This document shows, in pieces, positions 44,539 through 57,800 of a DNA stretch of 64,000 bases; positions within the stretch are counted from its first letter, which is position 1; each line of letters opens with the position of its first letter. The notes below the pieces were generated by a model. It was given only the letters and a program-made list of their open reading frames with translations. It searched no databases and was not told the DNA's origin. A program made the translations under genes and the position numbers. Source of the DNA: Labia minor (Eukaryota; Arthropoda; Insecta; Dermaptera; Spongiphoridae); the NCBI GenBank assembly GCA_963082975.1, contig OY720344.1:83192053-83256052 (forward strand). The letters are read 5' to 3'.

Positions 44539-47500
44539 ATGGCGCAAAGCAGAATCCAGCCACCGCCGCCCTCCGGCATGGGTGAGTACCTCTTTCTCTC
44601 GTTGACGTCCCTTCCTCTCTGCTCCAGACTGCTCCAGAAGGGCGATAGTACTACGTGCCTCTCCAGCTCACCCCCTCTTATCCCCTCTCATCATTCTTTA
44701 TCATATACATATACCATTTATCAATAGGATATTTGAATTTGTTAATTTATCATGAAATCTCCTCAACTTAATCACATTAAAGGTGAGTAACTTTTCATCT
44801 ATAAATATTCAATATACATGAAAATATAAAAATCAAATAATGTGTTTTTTAATTTGTTTTTTTTTCATTGTGAATAAATGAGTAAAATGAAAGTTTTATT
44901 CATAAATATTTCTAATGAAACTGAACTGTCAGATCTTTTCAAGTTATTAGGAAATATATAACAATATATAAAACAAATTAATTAATAGTATTTAGTTTGT
45001 TAATATATATATATATTTATACATAAATTATATATTTAAGACTTTTTTCATTTAAATCTTTTTAAATATTTATTTTTGTATTTTTGTGAAAATCTTTAAT
45101 TTAGCAAAAAGGAGTTTCCGTGACAAAAACTCATAAAGAATCATGGTGTTATATTGATAAATTATAGTTCTATTTCTATTTATATAAAACAATAAGGATT
45201 AATTTAGAAAATCTATTTAGAGTATAATTTAATTTTTTTTTATTAATTAAAATGATTTGTATATTCATTAAAAATAAAAAATAAAAAATTTATAATATTA
45301 TTTTAAAAATAAACTCAATTATTATTTTAATGTATAAATGAAATTTTATATACATATAATAAAAGTATATAAAATACTTGTACTTAAAAGATTATATTGA
45401 AATGAATGATTGTGTTATATTGATATATTCGAATGGACCATAATTGTCTAGGCACCTTATTTAAGAATGAAATATGGGTATATGAATGCTAAAATTAGAT
45501 GTGCATTAATTCTCTGAACGTCATTCACTGTTCCTAATTCAACACGCCCATATGTAAATATTAACCCTTTTTTAATGACGTAATCTCGTTAAGTAAAATC
45601 AATATATCCGTTAAAATCGATATATTCTAATAAAATTTACAAAATAAATAATCGAAGTATTTTTAGCCATATATTTTAAGAAAGTTTTAAAATTTTATAT
45701 TTTCGAATTTTACTATCGCCCATATTATTAATGTATTTATATGAAAGTGTAGAAAGTTTAATTATATTATATAACTAAAAATTTGAATTTGTGTGTTATT
45801 TTATAAATTAACTATAATTTCAATATTAAATTATAATCATTTTAATTTTTGATTAACATGATTAAAAAACACCTTAAATTCAATTTTTTTTTTAATTTCA
45901 ATTTCAAAAATAATCTAAATTCAATCACGTCATTAATATTTTTGATACATTTTTTTAAATTTTTTTCATGTTTATAAATGTTTTTATCTTTAATCCCAAT
46001 TTATATACAAATAATTTTATTTAGTTTTCTTTTTTTTAACAAATTGGTTATATTATTAACAAGATAGAATAAATTTGATTAAACTAAACTCATTTTAAGA
46101 TTTATCTTTACTTCAAGTTCAAAAACTACTTTAACATCGAATTTACAAGTTTGGTAAAGTTTTAGAAATATTATTTTAAAACACTTGAATTTCAAAAGAA
46201 TTTAATTATCTAATTTTATGAAAAATTTAATTTAATTTATGATGATTTATATTAATCCAGAGTGTAATTGAATATCTAGTTCATTAGTTTATTGTCAAGT
46301 ATAATGTGCGCCTGGAGTGTATGCAACCTTAAAACTAATATTCAGATTTGATTAATTTTAGATTTATTATTTAGAAGTTGATTATTTTATATATTCATAA
46401 TAAATAAATAAAGATTAAAAATTAAATTACATGATCATAATGATCATCTGAAAAATTTATTATATTTCAATCTTTATTGATCTTTCATCACGTGATATCC
46501 TAATTTACCTACTCAAATTTCTTTTTATAGATCATCATCAGCAAAGATCATTTATATATATAATTTATTTACAATAGTCTCTCTTCTTAATTTCTTTAAA
46601 TTTTTTCTATTTTCCTTTACGTGATTGCTTCAAAAATTACTTAGATTTTAAATTATTTTCTCAAATAATATTAAATCATTTCAATGTATCCTACCTAAAT
46701 AATTAGTAAATCTATATTTTGTATTTTTCTTATGATCATTATTAAAATATATTATTATTTTATTTTTTCTTTATTAGTAAAAAAGTTAAGCGATTATTTT
46801 TTTAAACATTTGTTTAATTGATAATAGGAGAAATAAAGTAATTAAATAATTCAAATCTATTAATTAAATAAAAATTTATTAAATTAAAAAATCATTATTA
46901 TCATATATAATTAAAGCTTATAAGCAATAATAGAAATTGAATCTAATATATTTCAAAAACATTTTAAAATTATTTAGAAACTTTTTGAAAAAAAATGTTT
47001 ATTAATCTCGTTTTGATTACTTCATTCTAATAACAAATGTTTCTTATCAAGATAGTAAAACCCTTTATTTATAAGAGAGAGATTCTGCAAAGGAATTATA
47101 TCATAGTTTCGAAAATGTAACCACCATCAATAGTCCATTATAAACACACTTTAAAGGATCACAGATGGATATCGTTTATATATCTGATCAAGAACCACAA
47201 TCCTTTTCCTCAAAGATACAAACTTATCTTATCGATAGAACGTTAAAAAGATTTTGTGACGTCTTTTTATAATTATAGCTTATTTATACCTACGATATTT
47301 ATTTATTGATTTAAAAATTTCTTCATAATTAATTCATTTAATTTTAGAATCAATTCTTAAGTCTGTCTATTATTAATTAGTAATTAATTTATACTAATAT
47401 AATAAGTTATAGTAATAAATAATAGTAATAAAAAACAAATTCAAATATTTATATTTTATTTGAAATTCATTTATATAAATTATTAATCTTTAATCATTTT

Positions 47501-48397
47501 TTTGACATTTCATTAAAAAAATCATAAATTTTATATTAGTTTTACCATTTCTTCATTTAATTAAAATCATATTGTACAATAATTCTTTAAAAAATAATAT
47601 TAGAGAAAAGATATATAAGTCATTTAATTTTATTTTAATCAATAATTGAATGTAAAATATTATTATAATCTCCCGCCCCCCACCGGCTCTAAAAGATTAT
47701 TCATTAAATGAACATGAATGAAAGGAAGGAAGCAAACGCCTGTTGATTCATTTTAACCACCAAAGCACATTCATAAAACCGCCGCCCTGCTCCTCTTTCT
47801 TTCCTTCTACATCTCATTCCGCCCCCCCCCCCTCCACCTCCTCTTCAATGATACATGAAAGATACTTTTTGTTTTAGTAATTTCACATAAACACAAGTGT
47901 CATCTTGAAAATTTAAACAAAACCATTTTTTTTTGTTTTTCTGTTTTCTATTTTAATTTTTTTTTTAAGAATAGTTTATTTATAATTAAATATTTAAATA
48001 AAAAAGGTATTCATCATAAATTTTGTATATCTAGTTATATATTATTATAAAAAATATTAAATTATTAACTAAATATTTTTTTTTAAATTTTTAATTCAAT
48101 TTTAATGTAATTTTTTTTTTAATAGATTATTTCTAATTTAAGTCATTTTAATATCTTTAATATATAAATTATAAACAAAACAATTTTGTAACTAACCCCA
48201 AAATTTATGAGTTGTTTGTATTCGATTATAGTTTTATCTTTTTAGTTTGAATGGCTTTCGTGATTTAAGCATATTTTAGGCAGTCTTAGAATATAAATCA
48301 TTGTTGTTTGAAATTTTCAAAGAATATTATATTGATTGAATTGTGACTTGAAATGATTTTAAAATTACTTTAATATATTATGTTTATTCAATATATC

Positions 48398-48436
<39 letters not shown>

Positions 48437-51400
48437 GGTACGCAAAGAGAGAGAGTAAATTTGCTAGATCCTTTTATAACTCCCCTTCCTCGTAATTAGA
48501 GCACTATTCAAGATTGTTAATTTGAAAAATTTTAAATTTTTAAGCACATAATATAATTTTTTTGATTTGACAATTCTTTTTTAAATGTTTGAAATTTTTT
48601 TTTATTTTAAATAAAATTGTTGCAATTATGTATACTAAAATTTAATCCTTTCTAATATATATATCTAATCTTATGTACAAACACTGGAATTCCATCAATG
48701 ACCTTTCATTTGTTTACATGTTTTGTAGTTTATTGCTAATTTCCAAGGACATAAATTAATATAAAAAAATACTTTAAATAAAATATATAAATAATTTTAA
48801 AAAAATTTGAATAAGAAATTCAAATGATCCATTTATAATTATGATAAAGAAAAGATAATATTTTACGAAGTCAAATAAATCAATAATTAAATGAAAAGTT
48901 TTTGATGGATACTAATTGTGATTATAAACATAGTTTTAAGAACTTGATTAAAAGATGAATCATTTACGTTATTCAATAGTACTATTACTCTAATCAAATA
49001 GAAGTATTTTGAACTGAATTTGATTCATTTTTCCTTTTTGCTCACTAATAATTCTTATTAATTATACGATTTATTAAATTGAATTTAATATTTTAAAGAT
49101 GCTAATTTAATAGATATAGAATATATACTTAAATGCTTAAATATTTAAAATTTATTTATATATTTTTATTTAAATAGAAATATGACAAAAACACTTCAAA
49201 TTTTACATTAATTTTTTAATTTGTTACACCTTTAATCACAGATATATACACATCTATATATATATAGATGTATAGATGTATAAATTAAAATATTAATATG
49301 AATAGATATCAGCATTTAAAAAAAATATTCTATTTTTTATTGTTGATGTTAAAATTTATATGTATTTAATTTTGGATGACAAAGAAGGTGGTGGTGGGAA
49401 TGGTTTGAATTAGTTGCCCTTGAAAATGGTATGAGTATGACGATCAAAAATCCCTTAACGGTACGCAAATGAAAGGATTTGGCTTGAATCCAGGCGGTGA
49501 CTCGGTAGACTGCTTGCCCAGTCGACGGTCAATGTCTTTGAAAAGGGTACATGAGCACATTCCTGCCCCAAAAGTCACTCGTGTTCATCCCATTCTTCAC
49601 CACCATCGATTCTATTACCAATCTTTTTCATTTGTCTTCTTTTTTTTAAGATGTCAAAAGACCCTATCATCCGATTTTGATGGGAAAAGTCAACCTATTT
49701 GTGAAAATATTAGGTAACCATTCCTGTGATGGCATAGTGGGGAGAACATGAAAGAGGCGAGGAGAGGGGGTGGATGGAGGGGAGTAAGCGGCGGTGCTTC
49801 TCTTCTCGAGACTAGTTAGTTTGTCGAAAACCACTCACTTGAAATCATCAAGGGACTAGTTTTTTTTTTTTAATTTGTTTTATTAAATAAGAGTAGCGAT
49901 GGTACTGTTTGGCCGCCGAAGGCAAACCGATCGGCGGCATTTACTGGCAAGTTCGGACAGCATTACTCACGAACATTGTAAGTGATTTTTATTCTAATCT
50001 TACTACAAATGACAGATCATTGACATGGAACGAACATAAATAAAACAAGTGACATTATTATAACTGAATAATTTACTATTTGTTTTGTATTTTATTAAAT
50101 TTTTATTTATTTATATTCATTTTGTCTCAATATACAAGGAAATAAAATATATTTTCAACAAAAAAAAAATAATAATTAAAATAAATTAAAATAATAATGT
50201 ATTTTTATTATATTATTCTTATTTTAATTTATTTATTGTTTATAATTTTTTTAAACTAGTTTTCTTATTAATACAAATGATTTTTTTCTACTTTGTGTGG
50301 TTGATAATTTCTTTTTTTCTCTATGTATTTATTTATTATTTTTTTTTTGTTTGAATTTATGGATCATTACATATTCATCAGTGGTAAAAGTAATATTTAT
50401 TTATATTCCTTTCTCTTTTCTTTGGAGTCTATTGAATAAATTCCATTTCTAATTCTAGAAAATATAAAAGTAAGAATAGAAATAAATCTGATTATTATTT
50501 CATAAAAAAAAAATCTACTTTTTTAAAATTATTTTTTCAATTTTATATCATTCTTTTGATATGAAAAAATATTAAACTATTAAATATTAATTATTTATTA
50601 TTTTTCTCTTAAGTAAAATGTCAAATATTTCTTTAGATAAAATTGTAACTAAATTATTCTTCTATTAGTATTTTTTAAATTTATATATATATATATATAT
50701 ATATATTAATTTTACAAAATATAATATTCAAGTTATAATTATTGTTATAAAACTTTTGTTATAAAAATTTTTCTAATTAATGTGAAATACTTGATGATTA
50801 GAAAAAATTGATAAAATGACTTAACTTAGCAATTTTTTAGTAAGAAATAGTAAATTCATAAATATGCAATTACCAAGTACAATGTCAGAAAAAATAGGTT
50901 ATTTATTTTTTTTAAAGAATAAATAAAATTTAGTTTTTCCATTATATAGTTTTTTTTAATTGTTAAATGGAGCACAATTTTGAAATATTTTTTTTTAATA
51001 ATTTAATTGAATTTTTTAGTAGTTAATTTTATTTATTTACTTTTTAAATGATTATTATAATAATAATAATTACTAATATTAAATATAATGTGATTGGTAC
51101 GTACTTTTATTGGTCTATAATAATAGAAGAATCTATTTGTATGTATTTAATGAATCGTTTATATCATCATTATTATTTATATTTTTCTTTATTATTTATA
51201 TGAAGTTAATAAAAATAATTAATTTATTACTAATATAAAATTTTGATTTGATATAAGTTGCTTGAATAAAAATTTTTCACATTTATTTAAAAACGTACGC
51301 ATATATATTTAGTTTTAAATCATAACAAAAATAGGCCTAAAATAAATAAAGTACTTATTCCTAAAATAAAATAAAATATTTCAAATCTTTTTTTCATTTT

Positions 51401-51814
51401 TTAAAATTTTACCGGATTTTTTTTAAATGAAATTTATGATTCTATTTATAATTGGTATTTTTAATAATTAAATACATATAAATATATTTTTTTTATACAT
51501 TCATAAAAAAAATTATATTATAAATTATTAAAAATTATTATAAATTATTATTTAAAAAACTAATGTTTAAATGAAGTTTAATGGAGTTGTAGGATATTAA
51601 TTAATTGATAATTTCATTTTTAGAAAAACTCGACTTAAAATATTTACGTTTTTAAGGTAAAAAAATAGTGTATGTTTTTAAAATTTTTAAGTAAACAAAA
51701 AGATTTTCTCGTTTTATTTTTTTGAAAAATTAAACAAAAAAAATACTTTTTCTAAATTTCTAACCTTCCGTCCATGAATCAAGGTTTTATTGTTTATATA
51801 CACATAATATATAC

Positions 51815-51852
<38 letters not shown>

Positions 51853-54800
51853 AATTATTAATTAAAGAAATTTCTGTTTTTTATTTATTTTTTTTTTAAG
51901 TAATTATATATATACTGTTAAATTTAAAAGTAATTAGTAATTAGATTAGGTCTTCCAGGTTTCATAAACATTTTGCTATAATTTTAATTGCCTCGACCTG
52001 TAAAGAATTTATTTATTTTTCTATTTGGTAGATGCTAGAACTTTGCAATTTCTAAAGAGTTATGTCGCTTAGCAAAAATATGTGAAGAAGAGAAATCGAA
52101 TTGAGAGAAACTTGATTCTGTTGATGAAAGAGACGTTTTCCTCTTTCTGTCACTCTCTATCTCTCTCTTTCCTCTTTTTTAGCCAATATCAAACCCAACT
52201 GAGTCCCCTTTAAATTATTAAAAGCCCAGCCTTTATTTGTTTACAAGCCTATGACTCAAATGAAGATGAAAAAGATAAGATTTAGCATTTACAGAATGAA
52301 TTCATTAATTTTTTATGAGAATTCTACCCTTATATCTAAAAAAAGACTAATCTAATAAATGATACCATAATTCTTCATATAGAAATATTTCATGGTAATT
52401 TTATTTTAATGAATCTATAATTTATTAATAATTAAAAAAAATATCTATTACTTTTTTCAAAAAGTATTTAAAAATATAAATCAATACCACTAATCCAGGT
52501 CGGTCTCTGTCTGTCTTAATTGACATCATTAATCTGAAGATGGTGTGCGATGTTGAAATAGTGAAATTAAAATATTATATATTATTAGTATTATTATTAA
52601 ATTAAATTTGAAATTTTCATAAAAATGATAACTATATATGAACATTTAATTTTTTTTTAAGTAAGTAAAATTTCCTTCTAAAATTATGACCTAAAAACAC
52701 CCTTCAAGACGGGTTTATTTTCTCTAGTTAATATTATTTATTGATAATTAAGAACAGAATTTGGTAATAGTGATCATATTTAATAATTTTCGTTATTTTA
52801 TTTACCTACCTATATTTCTAATAAAATATTAATATTTTTTCGATTTACACAAGAATGTATCTCGAGAAAAACATATGGGGGACTAATAAAATTAAAAAGT
52901 ATAAAAATCTAAACACACACACACACACACACATAAATCACTCCCAATATTACTTTAATATTGCAGAAAATGAAGAGTAATAATCTGATTTTATTTTAAA
53001 TTATCATCTAACATTCTCATTCACATATTGAAATTTATGTTAAATGTTTAATACAATATGTATTTATTAAAAATATTCAAACATATTTATAAAACAATAA
53101 TTATAAATTAATATTATGAAATATCTAGATCAAATAAAATTCATTTTCACATGAATCGGAATATTTTTCGAGGTCGTTTGACTTCTAAAATTCCAATCTG
53201 TCGGATGCTAAGAGGTTTTCAAGTGATTTCAAGTGAATAACAAACCGCGGAACTTGACTCCGTTGAAAGACTCAACAACGTAAACACTATAACTCGAAAG
53301 TTTTATTTACGTATAGAATGACGACATTTTTATGAGAGCTCAATATAAACCAAGAAGATCATTGAAAATGGCACTCGAATCGTTTTTTAATTGAATGCTA
53401 GAAATAAAATGAAATTGGAGTTCCCATCCATTGATAGATTTAGGACATTTTGAATTCTATTTTTATTGTAAGAAATAGTTTAACAAATCTTAAAGGTCAT
53501 TCATCTATAGATACCATTTTAAATCTATTTATATATATATATATTTAACTTTATAAAATATTAATATTATAACCCTGTTTGGACAAACTTGAGTTTGAGG
53601 GATCGAACCTTGCCAAGTTTATTTAGATTTAAGAATAAATAAATAACTAGACAATAGTTGTGAAAAAGTGATGAAGATTTTCTCTAACGGCCAATAGTAA
53701 TAATAATAATAATATTACTAGCTAGTTGAATTATTTCCTACTCTAATTAAATGGTCCTCCTTTCTAAACTACTTCTATATATCTATATTTATCTCTATAT
53801 ATATAATATATATATAGTACCTGGTTAACCGAGCCGCCGCTCGGTACTTTAAAGAAATTATTCCTTATGAACTAGATGAATATTTAAGATTAAGATTATT
53901 ATTTAATTTAAAATTTAATAATCGACAAAATATATTAAACAATTTCAAATAATTTAAAAAACAAAAATTAAAAAAAAATAGTTATAAAACATACAGCCCT
54001 TAAACGTACGTATTAATGCATTGAAAGACCGAGAAGTATGGCTTATGGATATAACATAATATATATTTCGTGATTTGATTACAAAATATTATTAAAATAA
54101 ATATTTTTAATTTTATTTTCTTTATAATATTTTGTATTTAAGGAAGCGCTATCCGGCGTTTCCCGGCGCCATTTTTTTATTATTAAAATTCCTATTTTAA
54201 ATTAAGAAAAAACTAACAAAGATGATTTTTCCCGAGGCTGAATTCAGACGGATTTTTCTTTATAAAAATTATCATTGGTGGAATTAAAAATAATATAAAT
54301 ATAAAAAAAAATTTATAAAATAACGTTTTTCCAATGGACTAAAAAGAATAAAATAATTTTTCTATAAGCCAGACAAAGTTTATGGATGAATATCCAACTA
54401 AAAACGTTGGGCCCATTTAGTTTTATTTATTCATATGAAAAATCAAGTCAAAGTGTTGTATTAATAAAAATTTTATTAAACACATGAACTGACAAATTTT
54501 TTTATCATGCAATAAAATTGATAGGTTAAGAGCTAAGAAAAAGAAATTAATCTTTTATTATTTTTCACTGTAATATACTTATATCAAAGTATGTATCAAA
54601 TTTAAAAGAATTTTTATTAAATTTACATATTATCAATCAAATCCAAAATGGTTGATTATATTAGAAGAAATAGTGTTACTTGTTAATGAAGTGTTTTAGT
54701 GTGGTATGTATGTATATATATATGAATAGCTCTATAAAGGAAGTTAATTGCATAGAATTCAAATGAAAACAAAAAGCGCCCAACGATTTTAATTGAATAT

Positions 54801-57800
54801 GAAGCAATTCATCCATAAACTTTGTCTGGCTTATAGAAAAATTATTTTATTCTTTTTAGTCCATTGGAAAAACGTTATTTTATAAATTTTTTTTTATATT
54901 TATATTATTTTATTCTTTTTAGTGCAATTATAATTTGATAAATTTATTTAATATAACAAGAGAAATAGAAAAGATGAAGTTATACGAAAATTTCCAAATT
55001 GAATAAAACAAAAAAATATATTAATCTTCTAAAATTGATTTTATGCATTTATGTTAAGTAAATGTTATTATTGAATAATCTTATCTTATTATGCTAGCTA
55101 AAATTGTATATATCTATCTATCTATATATATTGGTTCTCAAAAACCGCTCTAACGATTTTTTTCAAATTCACACTAGATATAGTATTTATAAAGAAAAAT
55201 TAAGTTTTATTGATGATATCTCTTGAAACATTCAGCTTCATTATTAATTTCTTAATTGAAAATTATATATGGAAAACGTCAAAATTGGCCTCCATTTTTA
55301 TTTGTATTAATATTTTTTTTTATTTAAAATATTTTAAAATTTATTATTTAATTTCGAAATAAAATTAAAAATATTTATTTTTAATAAAATATATATAGAT
55401 ATTTATTAATCTCTCTCAAAAAAAAAAAAAATAAAATAAAAAACATCAAATCTGCCTGCTAAGACAGTAAAAAAATGACAATTTTTTATCTAAACATATA
55501 TAGTACAGTGGCTAGAGAGATGTTTTAACGAGTGGATTTCGTCGGTTCGAAACTCGCCGGGTGAATCGTTATTTAAAAATGAAAATGAAAATAATGAATT
55601 TGTTATTTTTTTTCTTTTTATCTATTGTTTACATTTTAATAAATTACTATTTTATATTTATTTATTCATTGTTCTTTTATTAAATTTAATATTTATTAAT
55701 ATTATTTATTATTAATTTATATATTGATGACATCACAAATGACATTTATATTGAAATTTGACTCCCGCCTTTTTTTAAAGAATATTGTATTAATATTTTT
55801 TTTATATTTAAAATATTTTAAAATTTTTTATTTAATTTCGAAATAAAATTAAAAATATATATTTTTTTTATATTTAAAATATTTTAAAATTTTTTATTTA
55901 ATTTCGAAATAAAATTAAAAATATATATTTTAATAATATTTTATAATTATAAATTACGATATATATTTATCAATAATAATGAATTTTTTTTTTTTAACTT
56001 AATTACAGAGCCGAGGCTCGGGGTCCCGGTATGATCTTAATATATTGTGAGAATTAGATAAATAATGTAGAGAGAAAAAAATATTTAAAAATAGATATTT
56101 ATTTAAATGAAATAAAATTATTTAATTTACAGAATGAAAATGTCTATAATAATGTCTAAACATTTTTTCTTTATAATTTTACATTATAATAATACTAATT
56201 ACAGTAGTTATAATATATGGGGAATTTTCAACTTTGACTGCCGATTTGACCATGTTCCCAAACGAATTTTAAAAAAACCAAGACCACTTTACATTTACAC
56301 ATTTTAAGCTCTAATCGAATCCAAAATCAAAATTTAAAAAATCGAAAAACAAACTCACAGATATATAGATTTTATAAATGAACATTTATACAATTTATTT
56401 TAATTAATTTGAAACATTTTAGGAAACAAATTTTTAATGGGTCATTTTTAGAAATCCCATTTAACAATTATAATAAATAATTAAAAAATTGTAAAATTTT
56501 TAAAGTATATAAAAATAAATTGTATAAATTGGTTAAAGGGTCGAGTGATAGTTCGGTGTCCCAGGTATATATTTTATATTAACACGCCTACTTTTCTGTA
56601 TAATAAAGATATAAAGAATCATATTTTAATTTTTATATAACCAAGAAATCATTTTTTCACTTAAAATATAGTTGTAAAGCCCAAATCTCCGATCCATATA
56701 ACATCATCGACTGGGCCGCTACCAAAAGGAGTCTTCTCTTGCTCTGACTAGGGCCACCGGTATTTGCCATTAGTCTCGAAAAAATAATATTAAATTTTAT
56801 ATAAATTTATAAATTAGAATATTTGAATTTGTTTAAATTTTAACACATGTAATCAATCATATGCATAAAGAATAGAAAATTTTGAAAATCAACTTGGTAT
56901 TAAATTCAGAAAAAAAAAATACTCATATATAGAATATATAGACTATTCGAATATAATTGAAACTCTTTCTCTCCCTCTATTTTAAATTTGAAAAAACGGA
57001 GTGTTAAGAAATTAAGATTCCTTATACAACATGGATGGTTAAATGAATTGGGCTCCCTACCTCCCTGAGAAATTCACATTAAAAATGTTTATAATATTTT
57101 AGTTTATTAAATCAAACTATTATTTTTTTATTTCAATATTTTTAATGTTAATACAATAATTTTTATTTTATAATCTATAAAATAATTTAATTATTTTTAA
57201 AAACAACGGTCTTCAATTACAATTTTTTTACTCTCTACTGACTGTTCATTTCATAACTGAAAATAGTGTCGAATAGAAATAGACGATATTACTTGGATTA
57301 ATCTTATTATGCTAGCTAAAATTGTTTGTTTGTATTATTGAGGACCCCAGTTCAATTCATTTTAATCAGATTGATGCAATGATGCAACATTTAATAATTG
57401 TAATAAATAATTAATTGTAGATTAATATTTTTTAAAGGGTCGAGCGACAGCTCGGTGTCCCAGGTATTAATATTACCAGCCAAACCCAATAATAATGAAT
57501 CATTTTTTTTAACTTAAGTACCGAGCCGAGGCTCGGGGTCCCGGTACTAATTATTATATTATATTTATAAATAATTTTTTTTTATTAATATGAGATTTTA
57601 TAAATGTATATATATAAATATATATATTTTATAAATAAATAAATATATATATATATGTACATTGACTTCATAAAACAATGCGGTGGGCACATTCAATCAA
57701 TCAATCGGGCTTCTCTGCGTGTGTGTGTGTGTGTGTGTGTAAAAACACTGTTTCAGAAGACTAATAAGACTGTCCCCTACCTGACTAATATTCTCTTCAA

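Noticed and set aside
49469-49717. 82-codon open frame in the GC-rich leader of the alternative MAGUK exon
   Set aside because: No domain, low-complexity His/Phe stretches, no donor in a useful phase. More likely 5' UTR or promoter.
55500-55575. tRNA gene
   Set aside because: Boxes A and B are tRNA-like but no acceptor stem can be closed; treated as SINE-like.
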